In this document: positions 1 through 12,128 of the stretch, piece by piece
Layout of the letters: the number at the start of each line of letters is the position of its first letter
How positions within the stretch are numbered: the first letter of the stretch is position 1
NCBI GenBank assembly: GCA_030998015.1
Contig: JARWMV010000243.1
Span: 124,001 to 188,000, forward strand
From: Ceratorhiza oryzae-sativae
Taxonomy: Eukaryota > Basidiomycota > Agaricomycetes > Cantharellales > Ceratobasidiaceae
Length of the DNA: 64,000 nucleotides
Reading direction: 5' to 3'
Made by a program: the position numbers and the translations under genes
Notes under the pieces: model-generated
What the model was told of the DNA's origin: nothing
Seen by the model: only the letters and a program-made list of their open reading frames with translations
Databases searched by the model: none

Positions 1-1156
1 CGTTCTATCGTCTGTGAGCTACAAGCGCCGTGATCCAAACATGCACCAATCCAGACCAACAAATTCATCCTTCATTGGCGAAATGTTCTTCTCGAACGGC
101 ATGGGTTTCAAACTGGAGTGTTTCGGCTGGTCGTGCCCTTTATGTGTGTGGAAAGTCCCAATATGATATCCCAGATTTCGATGCCAAGTTCAACTATGAA
201 GGTATTCACGACAATGCGACAGCGAATTCGAGTTAATCTAGAATTTCGACATCATTCCAAGCCAGCTAGCAGTTATTCGGGTCCGTACATTAAAAAGACT
301 CGCTCGAAAATGCGAGTAAGAGGCTACGAGGAAAGTTTCGAGTGAATTTCCAGAGTGGTGAGTCCATATAGCAACCATGATCGCGCTGGCGCTTTGATCC
401 AATGCCTTGGAATAGCAGCACAGGCGCCCACCAGTTGAACCTTCCTCGCCCCTTTATCTCCTAGGATCATCAAACCCCTGATGTCAATCAGCCCTCCCAG
501 CTGTTCCATGATACACCTTGAGTACGCCTCAAGCTTCTATCCTGTCTCAGTTGTTTATATCGTGCTGCGATGAACACCATCGCAATGACTCGATGCGTCT
601 GGCATGCTTTGGAAGGCCACGCCCGTAACGATATTTTATGTGATTCAAACATTGTGTTTGGGCTCCGGGATGTGCGCGAAGAATCCTCTGGTTGGCTTGG
701 ATTGCGCACCAAAGCAAGGAGGTCCATTAATCCACGCCATTTGTTTCTCACACAGCCCGATAAGCGCCGAAGTAACGTCGGTCAAGTTGGTTCCGATCCG
801 GGAAATGGCCCCTCTCTCGATGAACGTGCTCAGCACTCACAATTGCTATCACGTCAATGCAAACCGGGGCTGCAGGCCGACCGGAGGCTTGAATAAAATC
901 CTCAGGCGCCGGTGGGCGGTACCTGACAGAACGCAGGTACGATCACGGCTGAAGCATTCCGGGGCGGCTCCTGCATCCCCGCATCCACAGGCGCTGGGCA
1001 ACCGAGCGGTTATTCTTGATGTACACCTTAGCCGCATTCTTGTGCTGGAGGCTACATAAATGGGCTTGGTATGCCCTCCTGCTTCCTCACAAGCCTCCAA
1101 CAACTTGAGCTTTCAACCCCACCCAGACTTCTCTATCAAGCCTTCTATCCTCTGCA
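1..1156. other. No gene recognised
   Basis: Only short overlapping reading frames occur on both strands, and none has a recognisable domain or a plausible splice model. An ACATAAA box near 1054-1060 lies about 100 bases before the first P216 start codon and may be its TATA element. Confidence 0.5.
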
Positions 1157-2186
1157 ATGGCCAGCAAGACTCTCAACATCTACACGTATAACCTCCAAAA
1201 GTATGTTGCTGCTCTCCGCCTTATATGCGCGGACCAATTGTTTATCTGGTTCATTTTGGATAGGGACACCACAGTCATGCTCATGTTCAACCCCCCAGAG
1301 AGCAACAAGTTATACAGGTCTCAGTTCCCGGTTGTGTGGAGTAAATACAGCACACTTCTTGAAATTCGAGTTCTAATGGCCTGTTCTTCAAATAGAGGTA
1401 ATCACATTCAGAGCTGGAGGACATGCAAAGGCAGTCGTCCGATACGTTGCTCGTCTTGCTTTTGGTTATGCCCAGACTGTGAGTCCACCCATCGCTTGAC
1501 TCGCAGCCACGTGATTAAACCGGTACCAGGATGACTCGAACCTCGTTGATTCGGCTGCATGGGTTGAGGTCAAGGTGCGCTAAAGCCTCTTCATTTCAAT
1601 CATCTACTCATCAGGAATATGGCAGAGTGGAGACATGACCTCACTCAAGGGTGGCGATGGCGAAAAACGATTCGGTGGCATAACCAAGCGTGAGGACACC
1701 AAGCTCCTCGTATGCAAGAACAACACCAACCAGCGTGCCAATTTGAGCGTCGGTAAGCACAAACGTGTCCTTGGATAATTGGATCAATAATAATGGCATT
1801 GAAGGGTTTGTCAAGGGCGACGGGATTGATCAACGGTTTGACCCAGTGCTCCTCTGGACCGGAGTCGGGTGAGTAGTACGGCTTGGAGATGGTCTAACAA
1901 GACTGACCTGTGCTCCACAGCGCCAAGTCGAATATCACCGCCCAATTCACGCCTGTCGTTTCAGCTTATGTGACCCGTGAATATCAAGGCAAGCAGGCAG
2001 TCGCTGAATTTTAAGACATCCACTGACCACGCCTCCAACTCAGAATCCCAATACCTTCGCGGGGAGGTCGAAACAGAGGCTATCTGGACTCAAGATCTTA
2101 ACTTGCTCGACGATGTCAGCAGCTGGAATTTTGTGGAAGACGGAGAGAGCGGCTCGTTCCGCATTGAGAAAGCCTCTTCCGTTTAG
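1157..2186 (+). CDS. P216 family protein, copy 1 (unrecognised)
   Basis: I do not recognise the family. Eight exons splice into an intact 216-residue protein: 1157-1200, 1264-1340, 1396-1478, 1530-1574, 1626-1752, 1805-1868, 1921-1988, 2044-2186. Three more copies occur in this window (4447-5485, 59655-60694 minus, 61417-62410) with the same exon plan, which validates the model. There is no signal peptide or membrane segment, so I infer a cytosolic, soluble, probably beta-rich protein. Conserved stretches include TLNIYTYNLQK at the N terminus, a KREDTKLLVCKNNTNQRANL block near the middle, and an acidic WNFVED segment near the C terminus. The seventh intron uses a GC donor (GCAAGC) instead of GT, and copy 2 shares this. 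Function unknown. Confidence 0.8.
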
Positions 2187-2406
2187 GTATGGAGGCGTTG
2201 GATACCATGCACTTTCCGGCTATCTTGTCTAGTAGTGGTTTTCGCTCTGCGGTGTTTGTATGCTGTCTTGAATATGATGCCTAGTATTCGAAGCTTTGGC
2301 TGGGACATGAAGCATATCGAACGATCGTGAAATCTGACGGTAGGTTACGGCTTAGAGCCAGTGAGTGGCTTCAATAATTCTTTCATCCAAGTATTTCCCT
2401 ATCAAA

Positions 2407-3556
2407 CTACTCAAGTGTCAAGTACTCTCCGCTTCCAAGTGCATAATACTTAAGCTCCTCCCCAGCTGTACCTCCCCTATCTCTATCGTTCCGCTTCTCC
2501 ACCTCCAATGCCTCCTCCACCGTCCAAACCTTTCGCCTGAGCAGATAGCTAACAATACCAGTTCCTCTCTTAACCTCATCGTGCGTCCCAATCCAATATC
2601 GGGCCTTTGTGGTTCGAACAGCTTTGACAGCATTTAGTCCACCGAGGTTGAGCATACCTCCCAAGAACTACCCCCGAAGTCAACAAATGCAATTTAAGAT
2701 ATCTAATCAGCAATGCTTACGGGTGGATTCCAAACTTGATGAAGTCCATGCATCAACGCCACCACTTCGATTCCCGACTGAGGCAGCCTATCCAGTGACG
2801 GTGCATGGACACCATGTGGACTATACAAGAGCGCTTTTGCTGTTTTACAAGGCATTTCCTCCACTTTCGTGTCGGGCGAGACGTATGCCATGCATATTGC
2901 TACGTGATAATACGACACAATCTCGAAAGATGTCGAAGAAATGCGCGAAATGGCCAGGCAGGAAGGAATTCCAGGAAGGTGTGAGGTAGACCAATGCGCC
3001 TTGGGGGCGAGGTCGTTTATTGTGTGAACCGTAGAAAAATGCCCCCAAGACCGAACGATCTCAGCCGATTTCTAAAGGGAGACTTTGTTACTTTGTGAAC
3101 TCGCGGCACGCGGTACCGTTCCACTTACGGCTGTAGCGTACACCGGAGTTTTTGGATCGATTTCTAAAAGTGTAGCCCGGTGTGTATGGTCGGTCCATTC
3201 ATGTGAGAGGACAACCGCATCAATTCTGACGTCAAGTTCAGCGATGTGATCGACGCAGGCTTTGATGACGTGTTTTTGAGAAGAAAACCAGGAGTAATAG
3301 TCCGTTTGCGGGCCCGAGAGCCATGGATCTACAATAATCTAGAGATAAAATCGTGTTAGCTCGACCAAGGTACATGTGGAACGATTCATACGTTGAATTT
3401 CCCATCAGCCGTGTCCTGGGTTGAAACAGAAAATGTAATAAGCCAAGAGGTATCCTATCATGTGTGACATTGAATCAGCCGGAACCCGTGCTAGTAGTAC
3501 GTGAAACAAACCGCATTAAGGTGTTTGACAATTACAGGTGTGGTGTTTTGAACCAT
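2407..3556 (-). CDS. Metallo-beta-lactamase-fold hydrolase
   Basis: Five exons on the minus strand (3556-3512, 3454-3392, 3338-3117, 3071-2721, 2667-2407) join in frame into 313 residues. Family evidence: an early strand reading IIVDPWLSGP, followed about 40 residues later by SHEWTDHTH, the position of the HxHxDH metal-binding motif. The first two ligand positions differ (H-E-W-T-D-H), as in some fungal UlaG/RomA-like members. Later motifs are LLYSPHG and RYWIGTHDEV near the C terminus, where the last metal-ligand histidine is expected. The substrate is unknown. The intron at 3116-3072 is only 45 nt; without removing it an in-frame stop appears, so the gene is intact only if that intron is spliced. 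It is convergent with P216 copy 1, whose stop lies 220 bases away. Confidence 0.7.
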
Positions 3557-4446
3557 CGTTAATCAGTGCGGGGTTGAAGGGACGTCATGTGGCTGTGAGC
3601 TGTTGATATCCGGAGGATCATGTGCCTGCCCCGATGTAGATCCTATCGCGTCTTGGACATGCCCAACAATTACACAAAATTATCAATAACCGGAAGCAAC
3701 TTGTGGTGATTCATGTATGGGCGATTGAAAACTTGGTCAATTTTGAAAAGACCAGTCGTATGCGCTCAGTGACGAAGGGCGGTGAGGCGTTCGACTCGAT
3801 TAACTGGATCGTTACCTGGGGCATCTAGTTTCAAGTTTTCAGGTTTGAAAAGCGACCTCACTCCAGCGGTTCAAGCCCTCCGATTTATTAGTGACCTGCA
3901 CATTAGGAAATGACAGCGCGATTATTCGAGTAGTGTGTAAGGCCGACGAAAACGAATGAATTCCATGAATAAGCATGGACTATGCCATAATCGCCAGTCC
4001 GGATATACTGCAGTGTTTCCGGCGCTTTCTTGGGCCGCAAGACATTCCATTAAATTCTATCCGAATCGGCTACCCGCTACCCGCACGGAACAGCAGACCC
4101 GGGCAGCCTTCGTTGCACCCGTCAGGCCCAGCTGGCATGTAGAATTCAGGATGTAGGATTCGCTCTCGCTAGAAATACTGTATCTTGACAAGGGGTGCCT
4201 GGCTGGGGATATCACTCTGTGATTGCGGCGATCGCACTCCGAGACGGCTTTGCCAGCGCCGAGCGGGCCGTGTCAACCAAACGTAGCGCCGGCCCTAAGC
4301 GCTCATTGATTCCCACCTTCGGCTGAACTTAGACATCCATAAAAGAAAGCCAGTGCTAGCTGAAGTGTCCTCATCGGGTGCTCACAGTTCTCTCAGCTTC
4401 TCCTCTAAATTCGCCACTTTTTCTTCCCTCATACTTGACCGCTACA
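3557..4446. other. Intergenic, divergent promoters
   Basis: No coding model is supported. The segment separates the divergent hydrolase gene and P216 copy 2. A CATAAAAG box near 4335 lies about 110 bases before the copy 2 start codon. Confidence 0.5.
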
Positions 4447-5485
4447 ATGGCCACCAAGACTCTCAACTTCTACACCTACAACCTCCAGAAGTCCGTTTAC
4501 TCCTTATCATTTGTACCTGCTCAGCGTCTGATACCATTCCGCTCGTTCCACAGGGACACCACTGTCATGCTCATGTTCGACCCCCCCAACAGCCAGAAGC
4601 TCTACAAGGACCAGTTCCCCGTTGTCTGGAGTATGTCTCACATCCTGGTCCACTTCAGTCAAGCCTAACGCCACTCGATTCTTGCAGAGATCATCAAGTT
4701 CCGCGCTGGGGGTCACGCAAAGGCTGTCGTCCGCTACAGCTCTCGTCTCGCTTTCGGATACGCTCAGCTCGTGCGTTTCACTCGGCTCTCAGCCACAATG
4801 GCAGATCACTAACTTTGCCATCCAGGACGACGACAACTCGGTCGACGCTGCTGCATGGGTCGAAGTCAAGGTGTGCACTATCTTGCTCTAGTTGGAGCGT
4901 ATTGTGACGTTGTACAGAGTGGAGACATTACTTCGATCAAAGGGGACAACGGAGAGAAGCGGTTCGGTGGTGTGAACAAGCGTGAGGACACGAAGCTGCT
5001 CGTGTGCAAGAACAACACGAACCAGCGGGCGAACCTGAGCATCGGTGAGTAGTCGACCGATGTCGATGCAGACATGGCAAGACTGATTGGATGGAAGGGT
5101 TTGTGAAGGGTGATGGAATCGACCAGCGATTCGACCCTGTTCTGCTTTGGACTGGAGTCGGGTGAGTATATGCGCAAGCGATGAGTTGTTTGGAGGGAGG
5201 GCTGATAGATGAATCACAGAGCCAAGTCGAACATCACAGCTCAGTTCACGCCTGTGCTTACCGCATACGTGACTCGCGACTACAAAGGCAAGGGATAAAT
5301 AAGCAGACAACGAGACATATACTAATGATGAGGGTCGAACAGAATCGCAGTATCTTCGAGGGGAAGTGGAGACTGAGGCGATCTGGAAGATCGACCTGAA
5401 CCAGCTTGACGATGTGACGAGCTGGAACTTTGTGGAGGAGAGCGAGAGTGGATGCTTTGAGATCCAGAAGGCTGGCGGGCCGTAG
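4447..5485 (+). CDS. P216 family protein, copy 2 (unrecognised)
   Basis: Intact 216-residue paralogue of the gene at 1157-2186, with identical exon lengths: 4447-4490, 4554-4630, 4688-4770, 4826-4870, 4918-5044, 5098-5161, 5220-5287, 5343-5485. Coding sequence is strongly conserved with copy 1 while introns are not, so both copies appear to be under protein-level selection. It starts MATKTLNFYTYNLQK and ends with an acidic stretch around WNFVEESESG. No signal peptide, membrane segment or known catalytic motif is visible. The seventh intron again has a GC donor (GCAAGG). Tandem orientation with copy 1 suggests local duplication, with the hydrolase gene between them. Function unknown. Confidence 0.82.
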
Positions 5486-6462
5486 ACATCCCATTTCTTG
5501 ATGTTGCTGATATTTTCCCTCTGGGATATGTGTTGTGTGCGGTATTTCGGCAAATATATTCTTTTAGTATGGCTCCCCCGATTAACACCTGAGTTGGCAT
5601 AAGATGAACGGACCTACATAAGTTTTCCACCCTGGATGGACATCCGTTGAGGGGGGGGGGACCTGTTGATGTTGATCATTTGACCACCTTCAAGATAGGT
5701 ATGCCCATTGAACAAGGTCTTAAAACGATACAAACCTAACGTTTATTCCAGCCCTTTGGCAAAGTCAGGCGACGCACCGGCTTTTGTTAAAGTATTCAAT
5801 ATATTGCTTCGGGTTTCTCGAGCTAGAAGAAGTTGCCATTTGTAACAGGCAGACATCGAAGCGAATGTAATTTTTTACGAGCATTTATAAGTACATAATA
5901 TGGTGCAGGGTACCTCCACTGCTCAGCTATATCTGGCAAGTTTCAGAAAATGAGAGAAAATGTGGAATTAGCCGGGGGTGGTGACACGAGCTGATACGAG
6001 TTCCTCCCAGGCAGATCCCTATCCCAGGTCTATGTAGCCCATCATGCAGGGTTGGTTCAATTAGGCACGAGGCAACCTTTTCCATTTGAAACAGATCTCC
6101 GAATTGAGGAAGGGGTCAAGTCATGTCGCGTTTCCGGCCTCCCGACCTGGAATGGATCGATGTATGCGCTACTTCAATGCAGTCATAGCAAGATTTACAT
6201 CAAGGATAAATATTGTACACTCCAGACTTTCACACTTATGTGTACGAAATAGACTATATATGTATTTGTTTGCCGGGTTCGCCTTGGGACTCTGGTGATT
6301 GCCTAAGCGTTATGGGATTGGTCCCATCGGGCAAGCCATGCTGATGAATCAAGGCTTGCTACCCTCCCATAATGCTCCTGATCGATGGGTTCGGAAATCT
6401 CATGCCTTTCAAGTCCGGCTAGTTCAACGGATCGCGCAAGTGAAAGTAATGAAAATAAATAC
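5486..6462. other. Intergenic, no gene seen
   Basis: Nothing with a domain or splice model. A run of 11-12 G lies near 5652. A short stretch at about 5615 (CTACATAAGTTTTCCA) recurs near 22335. Confidence 0.45.
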
Positions 6463-9149
6463 TCACACGTCTTCGAGATGTGAGATCACGTCCGGCGTTG
6501 ATCCAAACCGGCCAAACGATAAGTTAGTTGCTCGGCATACATAGCAAACAGGGTCACAATCATTATATGCTGGCTTCCGGGTACCAACGTCCAAAGCCTC
6601 GTCTTTCGTAAGAAGCCGAACAAGCGGTTTCGAGCTATGCGTAGAGTCGTGGTCATGAACATTCCTGTATACGACAGGGCGTTTGGTACTCAAGGCAGTG
6701 CTTCGACTCTGCTCCCACATCTTGGGCGCCGAAACATAATGTGCGACCTAAAGACATGTTGACAAAAATGACATCGCGAGTCGCAGACAAACATACCATC
6801 CCGTCCCAAGTCCTAGGTGTATAATCAATGCACCTCCCACATATGAACTGGAATGGCAAGGCCAAAAGCTCCATGCGAGTGGCATCTGGCATCCCAAGGT
6901 CCTTCAGCAAAGCTTTCACAATGCCTTCGACTAAAGAGTTGCGTTGGAGCCTCCCAAGGCTAATATCCTGAGGGACCTTTGGTGGAGTTTCTGGAATGTC
7001 GCGGGGTGTGTGCTCGAGGAACTTTATATAGAGCATTGTCACCGCTTGGGGATAATAGTGAGGTTTTTGCTGCTTTGTATCAATCCGCCAATATTCGTCG
7101 AATTCGAAATCCGCCTTGGTAAACTCAAATACCGTATCGGCACGCAATAGGAGACGTTGATGCGGCGAAAGAGCCACACCCAGGTCCTTGCTACCTTTAA
7201 TCTAAGTACCGCCAGAAGAATGGATAAAATAGCGACAGATTGTAAACTAAACGCACCACGATATCCATTTCGTCGATTATATTCTCCGACCCACCATAAA
7301 AGTTCTCGACCAACTGTTTTTCAACTCGATCCCTCCATTCTTGGATTTTTCCTCGAAGCCGCTCCTCCCGTTCCTCTAGTTCCATCTTCACTTGTTCTAT
7401 TGTAATATCCCGCTCACTGAGATCTACCAAGGAATCCCATGTAAGCAAACCCAGATTGTGGCAGGAGTCGGTCCAGCCTGTAATCGCACAACGGGTCCGA
7501 GTCACCGCTTGAATGTGTACCCTCCGGGAGCTCTAGTCGCAACGTCTTGATCACCTGTTCCAACGGATGCTCAATACGCATCTTTTGTGAAATAAACTCG
7601 TGCACGCAAAGGCGGCGCTTAGTTCTTCTCTCCCGAGTTTTGTAGTCATCCATTTTTCTGCGGTTATCCTCCAACAATGGGACCAACTTGGGTAACAAAT
7701 TCTGCCAGACTGTCAATAATATTGAGCTAATCCTTTCTTATTATTCAGCTCTGCTTACTGCGATCTGTCAACGGCTTAGAGACCTCCACGAGGCTTCGCC
7801 ACTGCTTACAGCCGGAAAAGTCCAACTTGAAATCCTCATCGGTCCAGCCAAACACTCGCATGCGTTCAATAATTCTAGGTGTCGCGAAAATTCAGGATCC
7901 AGTTCAACAGGCTGCATATTGCCTACGTATTTCGCCTTTGACATTTTATCTCGTCTAAACCCTCTAGTCGAGTTTTGTTGGTTGATTCCAAGTAACGATG
8001 AAGTTCATGGCCGTGCTACCATGGGGGATTAGGGAGCTTCACAGAATCATGCAAACAAGCAATTACCTTCATCATCTCCAATACTAGTTCGCGCTTGCCC
8101 TCTTCCCATTTCTCCAAGCCCCGCGTATCTCCTGCATCCCGAAATTCTTGTTGCGTCCTCAACACCTCGTCGATTTCCGTCTGTAGCGCAAAATTGGGAG
8201 GAAAGGACCTCCACCGACGTGCTACCTTTAGCTTCATTCCTATGCCTTTGAGGCAAAGGAGGCTTGAGATTCTAGCCTACACTTAGCCAATAAACCTACC
8301 TGCGGACTTCAGCACCAGTGTTTCGTCAACCAACTTGGGTATTTTCCAGGGCTGTAACTGTGTAACCCTGAAGCGCATTTAGGCAAGCGTTAAAGACAAA
8401 TAAGCTGATATTCTTACTTGCTGTTCCGACACAAAGCACAGAGCCGAGCATGCCAATGTGGGTCTGGCCTGGCTGTAGCGCTGGCTCCGCACAGCTGAAG
8501 TTTCGTTAGCGCGCTAGGCGTCTAAATTCAGTAGGCACCTACCGTGCAGTATTTCGCGAACATGAGTACAGCATACTGGGGTTCAGACATCGTGACAGGG
8601 CAGGGTGGCAATCCAGGCACGTTGCTTTGTGCCCACTTCCATAATGTTGAAGAGGACCTGCGGAGCAATAGTTCACGAAAGAACTTGTTTGACCAGAAAG
8701 TGTGACGAGATCCACTGGAGCAAGATACGACGCAATCTGATCATTTTATAGTGAGTCATAGGCAGTGTGAATAAGAACTCCAGCTGACCTCCGTAAATGT
8801 CTCAATAGGTAGTCTCATCAGACCTTTCAGCGCTCCTTGTTTTCCCTTGACGCGCTTGGGTCGGGGTTGCGAACTTGTGCCACAACGAGCTCGTTTCTTG
8901 CTCGGGGTGAATGAATCGTCTATCCAAGAAGGATCTTTTTCGACTTCCGACCCGAGATCGTCGTCGAGTTCATCTGCATTTCGCATTGAATATGGATTGA
9001 TTGCTAAGCGCGAGCCAGACGCTTACCTTTGTTCTGTTCTCGCAGCGGCATGTCAATGTCTGGGCTCCTAGAATAATCAGATACATGTTTTAAAGAACGC
9101 TAGTACGAGCTACCTACGACGGAGAAGAATGTTCGTTGGTGGAAGCCAT
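6463..9149 (-). CDS. F-box / zinc-finger protein, frameshifted
   Basis: A multi-exon gene read leftward. The first exons (9149-9118, 9067-9027, 8973 on) give a Ser-rich, basic, probably nuclear N terminus followed by LMRLPIETFTE, the start of an F-box. F-box proteins link targets to an SCF ubiquitin ligase through Skp1. Next come a WKWAQSNVPGLPPCP segment typical of large agaricomycete F-box families, a CxxC pair (YCTLCG and LCALCR near 8540-8430), charged helical segments rich in Glu/Arg/Lys (about 8240-7300), and a C-terminal C2H2-like CYVCRATN...HLED ending at 6463. The F-box helices need a one-base correction near 8690-8700, where a base is missing between VTLS and NKFF, so as given the domain is broken. 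An exon near 7250 may use a GC donor. A truncated relative lies at 38130-38726. Confidence 0.6.
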
Positions 9150-9582
9150 CGGCGATCAAGGTCGACCCCAAGCGACGGACAAGGGCCGAGCGGCGCCGGG
9201 CCCTCGACACCGCCTGGATGACGTCATCAGTTAGTCCTATGGACCGTAACGCATACAATCTTTGGGTTTGCAGAAGGTGGCAGGAGAAATGCCCATTGAG
9301 TTGGTCTCTTCAAAAGCCTCTCAAACCAGCAATTTTGGCAGTCGCGACTGGCACCTCCACCCACCAGATGTATAACAAAATCGATTGAATATGGAATCCA
9401 ATCTCCAAGTCCAAGTCGCAATGTATCCTATGCTCGAGTTGAAAACCTCCATACACTATAATAATGCAGCGGAGAATAAATATAAAAAAAAGACATCGAA
9501 GCTCGAAAACAAGAGAACATAAAAGCTACATTACTGAGTGGTACATCCGAGTGATAGTCCAAACCAAAGTCGACAATACCAA
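9150..9582. other. Intergenic, no gene seen
   Basis: Between the F-box gene start and the end of TM2-A. The local frames show no domain and no supporting splice sites. Confidence 0.45.
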
Positions 9583-12128
9583 TTACAGCTTCGACCCATC
9601 GACCACAGTCACCTTGAACGAATCGTTCACTCGATTCAATCTACGCGAATCCTGAATCGAAACCGAATGTTCCGTCGCCATTGGGACAATGGTCACCTGT
9701 TCCTGAAAGACGGTCCTTGACGAAGTACCGCTAGTCGACGGCCCAGAGGGCTCGTGAGGCTCGAAACATCCTGGAAGAAGTGCTTCTTGGTCCTGGTCTG
9801 GCGGGGGACCAGCAGGGCTAGGTTCACGACGTTGAGTCAAAGTGAGTGTGCTGGTGGACGCGATAGGAGGCAAGTACTCCCGGGGATACTCCGGGTGGTG
9901 CTGGGGATAGGGTTCAGGATGGGGGCCGGGTGAAGGAAGGTATGCGCCAGGAGGAAGGGTGGATTTGCGAATGCTTGGGGGATTATAAGGGTATGGGACG
10001 GGATCATATCGCGGAGCGGCCTCATTGTAGTGGTACATGTCAGTCGCATCGAACTAGGAGAGCTTTAGAGCGCATAGACGACCGAAATGTTAGAGAACTT
10101 ACCACAGTATTGTAGGGTTGTGCCGAGTGTCGAGGCGTTTGATAGGGGAAGGGTCCAACAACTGAGTAGTGACCAAGCTCGTCAAGGTCTGTTATAGAGT
10201 GGTTAGGGAGATGTCATCGACTTTGAGTATATGTTTACCCATTGTAAAGCGGCGCATTCCACGTCTTCGTCGGTACCACTCATCGACCCTGGGTCCAATA
10301 AACAGGAATGCTCCGTATAAGGCGGTGTACATTGAGAACGTGCCTAATCAACACCAGGTTGTCAGCACGAGGCATTCAGCTCTCATCCGATAATACTCAC
10401 CAATGAAAACGGATAACAACAAGGCCCCAAGCTTTTTGGGCCTAAACACTGGGCAGACGTATTTGACATCAATCACTGTAGCATAATGCGGCCCTTGAAA
10501 GTCGTCTATTGGCAGGCCTCGGGATATGTTCTGGGCCGGGTCTCTTGTTAGGAGGGCATCGGTCCACGTGCCAGTGAAGCATCCCCACCCCCAAGTGCAG
10601 GTCTTCCAGAAAGAGTCCGCTGTATATGGATCAACCCCGTCAGGTCTAGTACGGTTGATAACCATAGGAGCCGTCCAGTTCATGAATGGATCGTGGCGAA
10701 TGCGCTGCTGGAAGGCTTCTGTGCTCAGATAGATATTTGTCGACTGGTTCACGTTGCCTAGGTCGAGGCTGTGACCGAGTTGAGCGAGTCGGGGACCTGA
10801 GGAAAGTGAACACTTACTGAATGGCATCGCGCATGGCGACGAAGTAATTGAACAATGTCGTATTCATAGGCTTGAGGTAGACTGGCTGGAAATCTTGAGA
10901 TCCCCTTGTGTTGGAATACCAGCCATCTATTCCACCCGTCTCTGGACCGGTTCTTCTACACCGATCATTCGAATCCGCCTGCCAACAAGCGGGATCTTGC
11001 GACCACTTCACGACAGCCTGATCGGGCCACGATTCGTTGCCGGCTATCTTCCAAGTCCATTTCCTCGCCCACATCGCCTTTAGAAGATCACTGCCGAAAG
11101 CATCCAGAACTCCGAGCATATTAAGCGGTGTTGAACCATTGGCCATGAACACAGGCCGGGCATCCTTGATGTCGCTATAGGCGGGAACAACATACGAAGA
11201 TATATAATCCACTATGTCATCTTGGCCAAGGTCTGTATTGGCCATTCGCGAAAATGTGGTCGAGAACTTCAAGGTCGGAGGGGTTTCGGTACTGTTTGCG
11301 GCGACGCTACAGAGAATGTGAGACTGTGTGGCACATATTAGATTTTGACGACTTGGACATGGGTGGACGTCTACTTGCTGTGAGTTTATGCCCACGATCT
11401 TGAAAGTTGATCAGAGCTGTTATATTCTGAACTGAACAGTTTTGCAGCGGCTGGGCGCTGTACTTGATCGAATCAAACCACTTTGGATTTCCATTTTGGT
11501 CTGTGCCCAGCCCATTCAACAGGGCTATACGCCGGGAAGGTACAGTCAGCCGATCATACTCAGAACCATCCGCTCGCTCACTCACTGTAAGAAAATATCG
11601 GTAGCGAAGAATTTGTGCGAATGGAGGTGGAATGTTGTGGTAGGGTGAGAGGCTGGCAGGGTCCAGGGACGCTGGGAAATGAGAGACTGTCGGGCATCCA
11701 ACTGGGTGCCCACCACTTGTGATCGGTGTTGTTCGGATCGTCCTTGAGCTCGGTCACAACATCATTGCCCGCAATCGCCACTGAGAGCAAATCAGCCGGA
11801 TGGAATACTCCCTGGCTATCTACCCACCGTTGAGCGTGGCCAACAGGACGATGAGGATGAATGAAACCGCATAGAATGTTTCGTGATCCAGGGTATTGCA
11901 TATGTCTGTACTCGCGGGTATTCAAGCCGACGTAACCAGTTCATCACAAGGATGGCGAGTGAGGGGAGGCAGCAGGGCAACACACCAAGGACACCCCCTA
12001 GTTATCTGTCGGGCTGCTCGCCGTTCCGGGCTGTGTCAACAACTTGTCTATTCGTGGGCAGTGCCAAGCGCGCCGTCTCGACCGCTCGTCACGTGCACGT
12101 TTCCCTTAAGCGCTGGGACGTCGGGCAT
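9583..12128 (-). CDS. Two-TM surface-type protein TM2-A (unrecognised family)
   Basis: An uncharacterised membrane-protein family with three relatives in this window (19854-21803, 32463-34070 and the fragment at 22380-22600). Order: an N-terminal membrane segment (about 11870-11820, FYAVSFILIVLLA), a large domain with several NxS/T sites and cysteines that I infer to be outside the cytosol (KWWAPSW motif, YISSYVVPAYSD, CTWGWGC), a second membrane segment (ALLLSVFIGTFSMYTALYGAF), and a cytosolic tail rich in Pro and Tyr (MYHYNEAAPRYDPVPYPYNPP...). The tail ends at 9583. The start is uncertain; an ATG at 12126-12128 fits a spliced first exon. Comparison with TM2-B and the third copy indicates one missing base near 11880, between the conserved WIT and FYAV, so this copy may be broken. 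Confidence 0.55.

Noticed and set aside
30..1376. Several overlapping open frames of 60-150 codons
   Set aside because: They lie in all frames of both strands, lack domains and have no consistent splice sites; frames beyond 1157 are shadows of P216 copy 1.
3072..3116. In-frame stop in the metallo-hydrolase suggesting a pseudogene
   Set aside because: A 45-nt GT-AG intron with phase 0 removes it and restores a sensible family sequence.
5615..5660. A repeat shared with 22335-22370 (CTACATAAGTTTTCCA)
   Set aside because: Only about 16 bases match before the sequences diverge; too short to claim a repeat family.
7500..7545. Second frameshift in the F-box gene between the EGTHSSG frame and the TWDSLVDL frame
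   Set aside because: A 43-nt GT-AG intron (GTACACATTC to GATTACAG) joins the two frames in phase, so no lesion is needed.
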